NCBI GenBank assembly: GCA_014529385.2 | Contig: CM043971.1 | Coordinates: forward strand, 56,119,209 to 56,183,208 | Source: Adiantum capillus-veneris | Taxonomy: Eukaryota > Streptophyta > Polypodiopsida > Polypodiales > Pteridaceae | DNA: 64,000 nucleotides | Direction: 5' to 3' | Part shown: piece after piece, positions 13,790 through 30,254 of the stretch | Position numbering within the stretch: position 1 is the first letter of the stretch | Layout of the letters: each line of letters opens with the position of its first letter | The notes under the pieces: model-generated | Told to the model about the DNA's origin: nothing | The model's input: the letters and a program-made list of their open reading frames with translations, nothing else | The model's database searches: none | Position numbers and translations under genes: made by a program

Positions 13790-13920
13790 TCTTTATCTCT
13801 GCAAGCATCACCATAAGCAGCATTAGGTAAAAGGCGAGAAAGGTTTTCCTACTTTAACACACCAAGCAGTGAGCTCAAAGGCAAAGTGGCTAACAACATT
13901 GCAGAAGCTCCTAGCGCTAC

Positions 13921-13921
<1 letters not shown>

Positions 13922-13959
<38 letters not shown>
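13922..13959. repeat. (CA)n microsatellite
   Basis: Nineteen CA dinucleotides. Confidence 0.95.
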
Positions 13960-13961
<2 letters not shown>

Positions 13962-14109
13962 CAATTAAATTCAAGTTTCTCAATGCATTATAGTAGCGCT
14001 ACTGTCATTGCAAGGAAGCAATAGCGTTGAGTATAACTTGAATTTGGCTACAGAAGTAGATCAATGGACTCTACAGCAGCGCTAAGGTATGCGCACTCCA
14101 TTCCCGACC

Positions 14110-14110
<1 letters not shown>

Positions 14111-14192
<82 letters not shown>
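14111..14192. repeat. (GA)n microsatellite, about 80 bases
   Basis: Uninterrupted GA array. Confidence 0.95.
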
Positions 14193-14193
<1 letters not shown>

Positions 14194-14970
14194 ATATCGT
14201 TATTGGATACCTTAGTGTGCAGTTGGTTGCTTGGAGCTTAATTAGCTCGCTTAGCGTCTTGGAAAAACGGGCAGGGATATGCATTTTAATAGCGCATTCT
14301 TGGCTTGTTAAATACTTTCTTAAGCCACAGAGCCCGAGGCTACAGGTGGTGGGTTAAGCTGCAGGTGCGCAATGCCCGACGTGCATGCAGGTGAAGGTGG
14401 GGGTCGTTGGGTAGATGGGTTGAAGCTTGTCGAATATAGTTTGGCCTAAACCTCTACAGTAGTTTTTGCACTAGGGAAGGTGGCGCTTGCAAGCAGGGAA
14501 GCTGCATATCGTCGCCTGTAATGGCGCTACAGTTGGAGGGAACCTCCGTGACGTCGCTCGGGAGGTGGCGAAACCAAAAAGTGCCCGCATTACCTGTAAA
14601 CGCAGCGGCTAACTACGTGGGCTGCCCCTACTTTGATGCAAAAGACGCAGCGGCTGCAACTTTCATGCCACGTCAGATTTAATACCCGCTGCGGCTTTCA
14701 AAGTAGTTCATGTGCACATTGATGACCATGGCAAACTGATCATCTGGGCCAGTGTGGAGAAAATGCAGATACATCAAAGTAAAGAATATGAAAATGCCAG
14801 TGATGCAACGAGCTTGTGTGACAGCAAAGAAGTTGAAGATGATGCTGCATCAGAAGTGGACTCTATCGAGGTTGCTGAGTTTGGCCTGACTTCGTATTTT
14901 ATAGAACGCATTCAAATAATCAACCACTAATTTTGTGAAACCGTGAGAAGAGCGCATCAAACACCATGAG
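14193..14970. other. Intergenic, no recognised gene
   Basis: A 72-codon acidic open frame (14712-14930, +) has no family I recognise. Short words such as GCAGCGGCT recur at 14602-14610 and 14648-14656. The right end of the Harbinger element may be here, but terminal repeats were not identified. Confidence 0.3.
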
Positions 14971-15022
14971 ATAACTGCTCGAAACCATCCCGCGTCGACG
15001 CGGCATACTTTCGAGCAGTTTC
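14971..15022. repeat. 52-bp dispersed palindrome, copy 5
   Basis: Centred at 14996/14997 with centre CCGCGTCGACGCGG and near-symmetric outer arms ACTGCTCGAAAC and CTTTCGAGCAGTTT. Best full-length preservation after copy 3. Confidence 0.9.
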
Positions 15023-15373
15023 CCTGCATGGTATTTTCGATCATTGATCATTGCCCTGATTTGCGCGCATTACCGCATCGTCCAACCGTCTCAAAGTGAT
15101 CTAATAGCCCCGGATTTCCTGGGCCCAAAGATGGGCAAGTAAATAGAGGCTTGATGTGGCCTTGTCCGGGCCATGGCATAACCACAGCGTGTTAGTTAGA
15201 CTTGCTTCTCGCCATTGCGTGTAGTGGGAGGTTTGAATAGGTGGTTTTAATTTGCTGCATCACAGCATCTACCCATTTTAAAAACATCTTTGATTTGCAT
15301 CGTAGCATCAGCCCAAAAATTCCGCGTTGACCATACCATGCATCACAGGCAATACAAAAACTGCGAGCACTGG

Positions 15374-15447
15374 CAATATCCACCATACACAGACAATATC
15401 CACAAATCACCGTCAATATCCACAATACACATACAATATCCACCATG
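15374..15447 (+). repeat. 20-bp minisatellite, four units
   Basis: CAATATCCAC begins at 15374, 15394, 15414 and 15434, an exact 20-base period with variable second halves. Confidence 0.85.
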
Positions 15448-15471
15448 GAAAAGGGGTAGTAGGGCGCATGA

Positions 15472-15523
15472 GATTTTGCTCCAAACCATCCCGCGTCGAC
15501 ACGGCATACTTTCGAGCAATATC
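15472..15523. repeat. 52-bp dispersed palindrome, copy 6
   Basis: Centred at 15497/15498. Left arm GCTCCAAACCATCCCGCGTC; right arm GACACGGCATACTTTCGAGC. A GCGCAT...GAGAT word precedes both copies 5 and 6. Confidence 0.85.
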
Positions 15524-15684
15524 ACGGGGAGACATTTCGGACAATGCTACTGACCATTTGGGAGGCATTTTAGACAGCGAGTAGGGTCGATGCTGAGCAG
15601 GGGTGTGTGTAGGGTCGTTGCTGAGCAGGGACGCGTGTAGGGTCGCATCCAATGAGTAGAGCAGGAGCCGGGACGTCTCTCTCT

Positions 15685-15699
15685 CCCCCCCCCCCCCCC
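15685..15699. repeat. Poly-C run of 15
   Basis: Fifteen C bases inside a CT-rich tract. Confidence 0.9.
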
Positions 15700-15837
15700 T
15701 CTCTCTCTCACTCTTTCTCTCTCTGTGCTACTCACTATGAGCCGAAGCTATTCTGTTGACTAAGCGTTAAAATTTTTCGAGACTCCCAAAATATCTCCGA
15801 TTGTGGGGGGCACAAGTAGAGAGAAAAGAAGAAGAAG

Positions 15838-15899
15838 AAAAAGATATCTAAAGATCTAGCCGATGAGGAGAGTTGAACTCAATACTTGTTATTCAGGGG

Positions 15900-15935
<36 letters not shown>

Positions 15936-16027
15936 TATTAATTACTTTACTTTACATTAAAAATATCCGAAGAGATCTTAAAGATCTAGCCGTCGACGAA
16001 GAGAGTTGAACTCATTACCTATTATTC

Positions 16028-16091
<64 letters not shown>
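15838..16091. repeat. Two copies of a (GA)n-terminated module
   Basis: A roughly 70-base block (AAAGATCTAGCCG...GAGTTGAACTCA...TATTCAGG) occurs near 15850-15900 and again near 15977-16030. Each copy is followed by a GA array (about 15900-15930 and 16031-16090). Similar blocks ending in GA arrays recur near 62.4-63.5 kb. Confidence 0.7.
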
Positions 16092-16094
<3 letters not shown>

Positions 16095-16244
16095 ATTACT
16101 TCACATTAAAAAAATCCCCTATCAACTTGCTCCTGCATGTGCTATTAGGTTGCCCTTTTCAAGAATAGTCCTTATTAGTTAAACAGATTTGCTCTCGTTT
16201 TTTGTGTTGTAGCTTTCTTTTCAATTAGCAACAAGTCTGAGGAA

Positions 16245-18846
16245 ATGAGCACCATCTTCGGCCCTTCTTGGGGACAGAAGTTAGTTCTTGTCTTCGACAG
16301 TCGATATCAAGCCTTGAAAGATCATTTTGAAATGGGAGACTCTGGTTTCTCTCTACGGCCATTGACATTGCTTCATGAACAGATTAAGCTTGAACATGAT
16401 TGCAATGAAGCAAACGAGTTGCTCTACACGCTAGACCACGGGAGAGACTATCATGTGCTCCTAGTAAGGGTATTTTGGATGCAAATAATGGAAAATTAGT
16501 TTGTGTTCATTGTCGTCAATTTCCTGAGTGCATTGGAACTTGTCCGGCGGTAATTTATTATTGCATTCCTATTGAAAAGACTAGCATGTCTAGATGTGCT
16601 ATACACCTTGGGTTTCATAAACATCCTGCTGAAGGGAAGAGCAGAAGTGCGGACCAAGCAATATCAGATGCTCTATTGCATAGAGCGGTCTTTGAGCCCA
16701 TGACAACTGCGAAACAACTAGAAAGAGCTACTGCTGATGAAATTATTATGGATAAGCTTATCTCACAAACAAATGATGTTGATACTCTGATGGGTGATCA
16801 AGAGTTCACTAGCTTTCTCGATGCTGTCACACCTTTGTCGGATAAGCGTCGAGTACAAAGGAGCTTGGAGTCTGCTAAAAGAGCAAAGGGCATTACATCT
16901 GTTGGCCTTGAGTCCATCTTGAGTGTAAAAGCAAAGTCAAGGTATCCTTTTATTCATAGTGTTCTCTTTCTAGGACAGCTAGGACCAGGGCAACAACCAC
17001 ATGTATTTAAGATGTCTACTATGGAGCCAAGAAGTGATGTTGACCTTGTGACCGCATGTGCCCGGGAGGAAACTTACAAGATATGTGGGTGCACTTCGAT
17101 CATGTGCATCGTGTGGAAGGTTGGCCTACAATGTCAGCACATGTTAATTATGACCCATACGTTCTAGAACTGTTGACTTTGGCAATTTGTGAGTTCACCG
17201 TGGAGAACAAACACGCTCAAATAGAGTTTTGGAACATGCTCAATAAAGTTGTGGTTGATAAAGGTTAGGATAAGCCTAAATTTAGAGGGTTCATGGAAGA
17301 TGAGGCCAATGCAAATTGGATTGTAGTACGCATTGTTTACTTTGGTGGAGCTAAGAAAAGGATGCCGGACCAGGAGAGATCTTGTGTTTTTCACTGGGAA
17401 CAAAGCATGATTAGGCACACTGTAAAGTGTATACGTCCATCTTTTCAAGAAGAGCATAAACTATTGTGTCAAAAATGGCTACATGCTACATCTAAACACT
17501 CGGCAAAAGTATGTATGGAGAAGCTTAGATAGTAGGCTGGAGAGCAAGACATGCAATTGTAGGAGAGATTCCTTCTCTGGAAACTTGGCTATCATGGTGG
17601 GATGTTAGTGTGTCTCATTGGGGGGGAAGGTTTATTGCACAAGACGAATTGGGAGCTTTTGGTTTCAAGAACATGCGAGCTTCAATTGGTTACAAATCAA
17701 ACGTAGGTCTTTATGAAGCCACATGTGCAGATTTGTCTTCGGTAGTTTTACAAAGTGTGCGTTACAATGCTTACTTGAAGGGTGTACAGACAGACGTCTA
17801 CAGGACCAATCATGGCAGATCTTGCTACAAGATTTATGAGCAATCAATCTGGGAGTGGCTCTGGTAGAAAACTAGTAGATGCAACATCATTGACAGTTCT
17901 TGAAATGCAAATTCCAAGCCTGAAGATGAATAGAGATTCAATAAGGAAAAATAGTGTGCACAAAACTAGACCTATCTTTATTGACCCTGATAAAACTCTC
18001 GAGGAGGATAGCCATAGACCTGAGTTTGTTACAGTTACCACACCAGTCAATTGTAGATTGCAAAACAAGCCGGCCAATTTTGCGACATCAAAGATGCGGC
18101 TAGAGCAAAAGCTACCAAGCGAACAGAGCCCGGTAGGAAAATGACATGTTTCGGTGTTTTGCTTGGTGAGACAGCATGTTGTGGTAGATTTATAAATGAG
18201 ACTTCTAGCAACATTAAAACTGGAGTTCCAGCACCCTATTTTTGCAGAAGGAGGAGATATCCTGATGCAGGCCCTAAACCAGGGGGGTTGTTGAGGGATT
18301 TGTCTGGTTTTGCAACAGTAGCAACAGTCATGATGGGAATATTGATGACATGATTATTGGACCTCCTAGACCTGCCCCTAAAATGTGGACTGTGGATGAG
18401 GGAACTTTTCTTTTGCCTTTGGAGGTTGAGATGCTTCAAAGGAATGGATTTGTTTTGCAAGGTGGCAATGCACGCACACCTATGGGAAACCACCCTTCAA
18501 GGCAGAATGGGCTGCAACCTAGTTCTTTTCGTGCAAAGTTTAGAGATGGAAAACAAGTGAGGTGGAGATCAAAACTAACCAAGGAGTTCCAGGCCGGATT
18601 GAATTGGGAAGAAGCATGCAAGCAAAGTTGGTGAGAGAGGTAATATTGGTGCCAAATGCATCGCATGTTTTCCACATTAGCACTGATGGTTCATCTCAAA
18701 AGGGTATGAATTATGCGGTGACCATTGCAGACTTTCCTTGTTGTACTTAATTGTGAGGACTTCCTAAAAAAAGAGTCAACGTCTCACGTATGTGCCATGC
18801 AAACACATGTATTTTGTGTTCTTTCGTGTCCTCGACTTAAACTCTA
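16245..18846 (+). pseudogene. MULE-like transposase with SWIM zinc finger, frame-broken
   Basis: The fragments follow the order of a MULE-like transposase family that I recall as common in mosses and ferns. The N-terminal part (GQKLVLVFDSRYQALKDHFE, LLYTLDHGRDYH) shifts frame near 16460-16480 into a block with CVHC...CPAVIYYC, a possible zinc-binding module. After SGVDLV-like SDVDLV it shifts again near 17060 into the DDE core: HFDHVHRVEGW, then LAICEF. After a TAG (17266-17268) come FMEDEANANW and ERSCVFHWEQSM, which correspond to MULE catalytic blocks. C-terminal pieces lie at 17610-18750. At about 18730-18830 a SWIM finger (C-x-C, then C-x-H in VPCKHMYFVFF) is split by one shift. Several frameshifts and stops make it non-functional. 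Terminal repeats were not identified. The superfamily call is from pattern and memory, not a search. Confidence 0.7.
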
Positions 18847-19140
18847 TAGCTCATGAGTTTATGCATCAGGCCACACTAACAAAAGTAGAGCTATTCCAAG
18901 GGCTAGGAGGGGCTAGAGTTTCAGCATAATATTGTTCCCTTGAGAATCTGATTGGTTCAATCCAAGGTTGGTTTTTTTGCCACCAAGGTTGGCTTCACCG
19001 CTAGCTTGAAAAAAGATAGCTGCATTTTGTCATCAAATATATAGCTTGAGTAGCTATGCATTTTGTATCGAGTTTTTGAGAACTTTCGCTCGGAAAGATG
19101 TGTTGCTCGGTTTTTCTTGCTCGGAGTACAGTTCGCCCCT
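18847..19140. other. Intergenic, nothing recognised
   Basis: Contains GCTCGG/CTCGGAA words near 19090-19130 but no supportable gene. Confidence 0.35.
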
Positions 19141-19584
19141 AGCTCACTTGGTAGTGAACTTGAGCGAAAGGGTGTGACTCGAGGTTAAGCAATGGCCCCT
19201 TTTGTTTTTTTTTTTAAAACAAAGTTGGAATTTTGGGCGGTCGGCCAAAAGACTTAAGCCACACTTTTTTTAAAAAAGTGTGTAAAGGCTTTATAAAGCC
19301 TTGCGTGGCGTGCGAGCTGCTGCTGCTCTGCAGATAGCGTGATGCCGAGGGAGGAACTCAAAGCTCACTTGGTAGTGAACTTGAGCGAAAGGGTGTGACT
19401 CGAGGTTAAGCAACGGCCCCTTTTGTTTTTTTTTTTAAAACAAAGTTGGAATTTTGGGCGGTCGGCCAAAAGACTTAAGCCACACTTTTTTTTAAAAAGT
19501 GTGTAAAGGCTTTATAAAGCCTTGCGTGGCGTGCGATCTGCTGCTGCTCTGCAGATAGCGTGATGCCGAGGGAGGAACTCAAAG
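19141..19584. repeat. 221-bp tandem repeat (two units) with stacked inverted repeats
   Basis: Unit 1 is 19141-19361 and unit 2 starts at 19362; the units are almost identical. Each holds three consecutive inverted repeats: CCTTTTGTTT...AAAACAAAG, CACACTTTTTTT with its AAAAAAGTGTG partner, and the perfect 18-base palindrome AAGGCTTTATAAAGCCTT. Each starts with AGCTCACTTGG, close to a tRNA A box, followed by GTGTGACTCGAGG. No good B box (GGTTCGA) is seen, so a tRNA-derived SINE is only a possibility. Confidence 0.85.
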
Positions 19585-20267
19585 CCGTGCAGAGAGAGAG
19601 GATGACAGTGATTGCAGGGTGCGCTTTTACCCAGAGGTCTTGGGCGACTTGTTTGAGGCAGTCTCCAACGTCGTGGGTGACGGCTGCAGTTCGAAATGAT
19701 TGTATGCAGGGCCTCGTTCCCGCGAGCAAGGTATTCAAGTAGCTTGCGAGTAAGATTATCGACTTTGGTGGAGTTCAGCACAGGGGATTGTGTGCGTCAT
19801 GGGCCATATACCACAGAATCTCATGCGAGATGCAGTACCCACAACATGCATCATCCTTCTTTCTCTTTATTTATGCTTTTTGATAACGTCCTCCATTACA
19901 AAGCAATTACTTGATTGCAAATAGTTTTCGAAACCAAGAATCTTCGACTCTCCAAGCCTTTCTGCTTTCTTCTTGCCTTCACAATCCGCACTAATTATGC
20001 ATTAAAATTGAAAGTTGAAACTTGACATACCATCTTTTGACCATCATGAAGCCAAAATTGAAAACCGCTTGCCGATTAGTTGTCGATTCACCACCGATTA
20101 GCGACCAAGCAAAATTTGCTTTGTAAAGTTGACCGATTAAGCTTTGAATTTCCACAAATCCTTGAGTCTTTGTATTGCAAATTTGATAAATTGCAATTTA
20201 GAGATTGTCAATTCGAGAAATTCCCTTCTTGCAATTGAAATCTGATGCCAATTAACTTGAACCTGTT
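19585..20267. other. Probable internal remnant of a minus-strand copia-type element
   Basis: No coding domain is visible. It lies on the internal side of the primer-binding site at 20268-20280, so it should be leader or truncated interior of that element. Confidence 0.35.
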
Positions 20268-20850
20268 AGCTCTGATACCACTGTTGAGAGAAGAGGGGGA
20301 GATCGACCGCTTAAGATATTCAACACATGCTCCCAAGTATCACCATCAACCTGTCCACCTCTTCTTCCAATTTCCAAGCGCGCGCACACACACACACACA
20401 CCTAGACTATGACACACACACACACACACACAGTGAACATAGAATTGACATAGACATGCTTGTAAGAGAGTCTAAGAGATGTGTAAAAGATGGATACTAG
20501 ATTAGAGAGTACACAACAAAATAACCATAGCATAAGAGAGTAGAGAGGAGAATCTGCAAGAGAAAGGCCTAAATCTAGCCCCAAACTCCACGGCACCTCT
20601 CTTGTGGAGTTGTATTTAATATATTATTTTGAGTTTAAGGTGCCAAAAATTGAGGCCCCTCTTCTTATAACCACTTCACTTTTGTTAAATGAGTGAAGCT
20701 CATTAGTTCTTGCATGACCCATAAGGGGAGTTCCCACTAGAATTATTTACAGAGCCATAGTGGCTTATTGAAATGAGATTCTAAAATACTGTGCGAATAT
20801 AAAATGGCCAAGAGTAATTGCCGACGCCTCGTCATCAACTCCCTGCATTC
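20268..20850 (-). mobile_element. LTR and tRNA-Met primer-binding site of a minus-strand LTR retrotransposon
   Basis: On the minus strand, TGGTATCAGAGCT at 20280-20268 is a near-perfect primer-binding site for initiator tRNA-Met, the usual primer of plant LTR elements. One base beyond it the LTR ends in TCTCTCAACA (complement of 20282-20291). The LTR therefore runs to higher coordinates. It contains a minus-strand TATA-like TATTAAATACAAC near 20610-20625. Its outer end was not found, so 20850 is a guess. No gag or pol survives. Copia rather than gypsy is inferred from style only. Confidence 0.6.
20389..20430. repeat. (CA)n microsatellite, interrupted
   Basis: Two CA arrays separated by about ten bases, inside the putative LTR. 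Confidence 0.9.
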
Positions 20851-22723
20851 CACTCTACAAAATCATCATCAACTCAATTAGAAAATAAATAGACAACACA
20901 TAATTAACCATTATGCCAGCTATCCCAATTGCAGCTAGCCACTACAACAGGAGGGTGCCCAGTCTCGTAACACAAGTGGTAGTGGTTATGTATCTATTAA
21001 TGTTTCTCATGGTTGCCATTGTATCTAAGGTCTTTGTGGGATATCATGGCTCGGCCCGCCAAACATGGCTTGATCATGTAATTTTTTGGTTATGTTAATA
21101 TAATATACTTACCATTGTGAGTTTTGTTGTTAAAGTTTTTGGAATTAAAACACGTTCATTGAACTCATATGGTAAAGAAATATGATTACAAGTTCACCAT
21201 TCAAGGGATAACAATAAAGTAGCAAGAATAATAAACTAGAAGTGCCTTTAAGATTTGATCTTGACTATTTTTTATGTTGACTGTGTCATATTTGCAATAA
21301 AGATGCCAACAATAATGACAAATGTAAACAAAATATCTCCCTATATGTAACATAACATTTGCCACAATCCCATGACAAGTTTTGTCTATACAAGATAACA
21401 ATCAACTCTCTTTAGAAAATAGAAGGATGGACGGAGCATGGTGTGGTAGACAAGATGATTGAGGAAGATGCTCTATCGTTAGCAAGAACACCGGAGGAAA
21501 TAAGTAAACCAACAAGATCTACAAATGACGTTTTGATAATGGTTGAAATCCACAACCATGATACAGTGTCGAAGACGATGGAAAAAAGTGAGCCCGATGA
21601 TTCCTCACATGAGATCTCATCGATGGATGATGGAATCCGGATTCAAAAAGTCATGAATGAAGAAAATCTTGGGCAAAAGATAGATCTTCTTAATCACCTT
21701 GTGGAGATCTTTGGGTTGGCCCACAACACGGCCAGTATGCTAAAGAAGAAGAAAACAAAGAAGTGAGTCCCCGTTTGCTGGTCTTAAGCTACTTTGTGTA
21801 CGGGTTTGTGGCTCCTTGTTGTAAAAGCCAGCTATGTTTAGTCCTTAAGTCCCCATGGCAGGCTGTTTTGCATGGGCAAGGTTGTACCTTTTTCAATTTT
21901 CTTTTAGTGCAAATATCCCACATGACATGGGTTTGGAAAAAAAAAAGACTAAACAAGGAGTGTACATATTGTTTTGGAGCATGCATGCTTTGCCTCACGT
22001 AGCCTGCAAGCTTTTGCAGAGTAGAGAGGCTCACAGGTAGGGTTGCGACACACACTGGAGGCATGTGGTAGGAAGGGGGCACGATCGAGGATTGCAAGTG
22101 GCTCAGAAGGGAGGAGCCCCTGGCAGATCCGCCTATTTTGCCATCCTTTATTTTTTTGAGCATGGGAGGGCCGTCCCTCTACTTCTTCTCAGAGAAGTGA
22201 ATGGATGGTACTCGCTGGTCGAGGTCTTTTGGCATGCTGGGAGATTCTTGTGGTAGGATCCGCTTGACATGGTGGTTTCAAAGAGCACCTTTTGAAGGGG
22301 TGGGCTCCCCTTAAATCTTGGAGAATTCTGATAGAGAATCTTGGGATGTGGCCCTCTTTTTGTTTGCTGATCAAACTTGTCTAGATGATCTATGGGATTT
22401 GAGGCGTATAGTCATGCAGTTACCCTTTGTCTCCTAGTTTCTTTTCAATGTATTGCTGGCTATTTTGGGCATTTTCTTCCCTGTGTGAGGGGGCTTGAGA
22501 TAGTGGAATCCTCACTAGTCTTGCTCGGCTTTAGTCATTATGATGTACAGGCTTTTGGCTTTCCTGTAAAAACCCTGGCTATAGACTCTATGAATGGTTG
22601 TGGTTGATGGTTGTCCTCCATGGCTCACTATGAGGATAGAGCTATAGTATTTGTATGTACTACTACTTTATTAAGCTTACATTTTTTTTGAGCAGCAAGA
22701 TATGCCACGCATCGTGCACATGT
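20851..22723. other. No recognised gene
   Basis: A 107-codon acidic frame at 21443-21766 (+) ends in KKKKTKK. It has no recognised family and no intron or promoter evidence. The rest shows only short shadow frames. Confidence 0.3.
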
Positions 22724-22770
22724 CCCTCCCCCCCCCCCCCCCACCCCCCCCCCCCCCCCCCCCCCCCCCC
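22724..22770. repeat. Poly-C tract, about 45 bases
   Basis: Almost pure C on the plus strand (one T near the start and one A at 22743). G-quadruplex or i-motif forming potential. Confidence 0.9.
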
Positions 22771-24023
22771 TCCTCCCCCTCGAAAGTGCATGCAACCAAG
22801 CCACAGGTCTCAATAGTGCCAAGTGTGAAATTCCGGTAGCCCTAGTTGCCCCACGTGACATGTGGTAATGTTTCTTACCTTTGGTCAGTGCTGACTAGCT
22901 ATTACAGACCCCTATAAGGATAAGTGGAGTGGCTTGACATGTGATGAGTAGGGGTCCCGTTGCTTGTAATCAAACTCTCTGCACAAGTAGCTGCAAGGAA
23001 CCCTCACCCTCTCTCGTAGCCTCTAGCCCTTATCCTCTCTAACCTGGCTCCTCCTCTCTCAGAACAACCTCCCTCTCTCCTTCGATTTTTCCAGTTTTTT
23101 GTCTCTCATCCCGACCTCCCTTAATTACGCTCCTCAATATCAGTTACATTGATGGCTTCAATGTTGACGACACTCACCATCATCTGTCTACTCTTCTCAT
23201 GATCAATGGTAGCAAATCTCGCTTCGTGCAAAACCTTTGGTTGGATGGCATCCAGTTCTCTGCATCAGCAATTGGGGCACATCTTCCCTTTCCTTGAGAC
23301 CCTTTTGCTATCCCACAACCCCCTCAAATGATTGTTGCCAGTTGCTGCATGCAACTGCTCTCCTTACAGTCTTTGCAATGCCGACACAATAGTCTATTGG
23401 GAACATTGGACAACTAGTGTGGCACTGGCAATAACCTCTCTATGATGCTGACATAGCTGGACGTGAGCTATAACACGCCACAAGGGGTGATTCATGCGAC
23501 TGGCTTGAGCAATTGTATCACATTTTAGTACTTAAATCTCTCCTTCAACATTTTGTGGGATACGGTTTCGACCACTCTACCATTCAAAATGAGAGCCAAA
23601 TTCAACCGAGACTCGATTATTATAAGGCCCAACTTGGCTTTGAAAAGCAGACTAGGTTTGATCGACCGCGTGCAGGTGTGAAGGGGGTTGGCTTCAAGGA
23701 GAATGTTGCAACAAGTTCTTGGGCCAGTATAACATATGTAAGTGAAACCAATACTTTTCTATGTTTGAGTTGAAAAGTTACACTACATATATGGATATGG
23801 AAGCACTAAAGACCATTAAAGGCCAAGTAGGACGCGAGAAAAATTAGTGCATAGGGTAGAACTATAAATGAGAATTCTCTAAACTAGTGAGTATATGACC
23901 AGATTATCATATGGACAACAAGGACAGTATCAATGAAAAAAACTCACTAGATGGAGCATCAACAAAGGTGGTATGTGTACTACCTTTGCCATAACAAAAC
24001 CCAATATCAACAAGTACAACTTT
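22771..24023. other. Mostly unrecognised; possible old LINE scrap near 23.2 kb
   Basis: Around 23150-23290 (+) a short stretch reads like the C-terminal part of a plant LINE ORF2 (G-S-K-S-R-F-V-x-N-L-W-L-D-G), but it is too short to call. Nothing else is supported. Confidence 0.25.
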
Positions 24024-29036
<5,013 letters not shown>

Positions 29037-29889
29037 TGTAATGGAAATGGCCTATGAACTTTGAGAATAACGGAATTAGGAGAATTAAAGAGAGCATTTT
29101 TGTGAGACTAGTTTGAGAACATAGAGAGTGAACTTATTTAGCGGTAGCAACTTAATCATAATACTTAATTAACTTGGCATGAACAATACTTTTGCAAGAG
29201 AGAGAGAGTTTAGAGAACTTGATAATAGTTGAGGACCGAATTTATGTGGAGCCAGTCCCCTTCGAGAGATAGGACTTGATAAATGAATAAACAATTAATT
29301 AAATCAACTAAATTATCATTGGACCCCTTGGGAGGCCAACCAATAGGCTTTAGGCACACTATGAGGGCAACATGAATAGGAGCTTCACAAGTGTCCTATT
29401 TGCTTTCTTTGCATCAAGCTTGCCTTCTGTGAGTGTGTGTGTGTGTGTGTGTTCTCTCTCTAGCTCCTACAAAGAGGGCTCGCCCCCTCATGAGTAGGGA
29501 TCATGTTCATTTTGTGGAACACCTTACCCTCAAGCACCTTAGTCATGGAGCACCTTAGCACCTCAAGCACCTTAGTCAGCAAGCATGACAAGCACCTCAA
29601 GCTTGGGCTGGGTTCCCACCTCAAGCATAGCCCTAGCTTGCCTAAGGTCAAAGGAATTTTAACACTAACCATTGGAGGTCTTTAATAAATCTAATCCTAA
29701 GGTCTTAAATCTCCATTAGCTAGCCATGTTGTTTGATAGATCATCTCTCATTTGGACCCCTTTACCATTGGCCCTGTGTTGAGATAGATCCGAAAGCACA
29801 TGTCTATATTCTAACCCTTGTTCCTGTCTATTCTTCCACATTAAATGATCAGCTTAATATGAGAAAATCACTTGAGAAATCATAGTCGT
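29037..29889 (-). mobile_element. 3' LTR of the minus-strand gypsy element, internally deleted
   Basis: Read on the minus strand, this matches the gypsy LTR family at 24.0, 35.3 and 42.4 kb. It starts just before TTTTCTCATATTAAGC near 29885 and ends CCATTACA at 29037. It is only about 0.85 kb because some 650 bases of the middle (the block with CTATGGAATGCAAATCC) are missing. The minus-strand pol gene lies immediately upstream of it. Confidence 0.8.
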
Positions 29890-30254
29890 CCTCGCCTATG
29901 AGGTGGAAGAGATAAAGACTTAGTCATTAGTCAATGTTTCTTAGCGGGTAGAGGATCCCTTTTTACCCTACAACATCATTCCAAGATGGATGACTAATCC
30001 ATTTGGTGCTTCGGAGACATAGCTGCCGCAAGCATGTCTGCTCTTTAGTCCATTTCATTCTCCCAAAGTAGAGTGACAAATTCTACTTGGTGTTTGAGAG
30101 ACATCATCATCACAAACATGATTCTAAGCATGCATACTATTTAAATTTGTGCACAATATAAAGAGAATTAGTCTTATAATACAAAAAATTGATCTTTTAA
30201 AAGAAACATGTACATTTGCTTACTCTAATGTAGCATTGTAAGCATCGACAAGGT
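29890..30254 (-). mobile_element. Untranslated 3' interior of the minus-strand gypsy element
   Basis: This lies between the end of pol and the 3' LTR. It is homologous, in opposite orientation, to 42008-42365 of the plus-strand element (shared CACCAAGTAGAATTTGTCAC block). Confidence 0.7.

Noticed and set aside
14971..15022. Palindromes as Harbinger terminal inverted repeats
   Set aside because: They are complete palindromes at each site rather than half-sites at opposite ends, and occur in multiple copies per side.
15374..15447. CRISPR-like regular repeat
   Set aside because: Exact 20-base period without spacers of constant length, in a plant nuclear genome; it is a minisatellite.
19141..19210. 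Possible tRNA gene
   Set aside because: An A-box-like word is present but there is no GGTTCGA-type B box and no consistent cloverleaf.
23150..23290. LINE C-terminal fragment (F-V-x-N-L-W-L-D-G)
   Set aside because: Only about 40 codons with weak similarity; too short to separate from chance.
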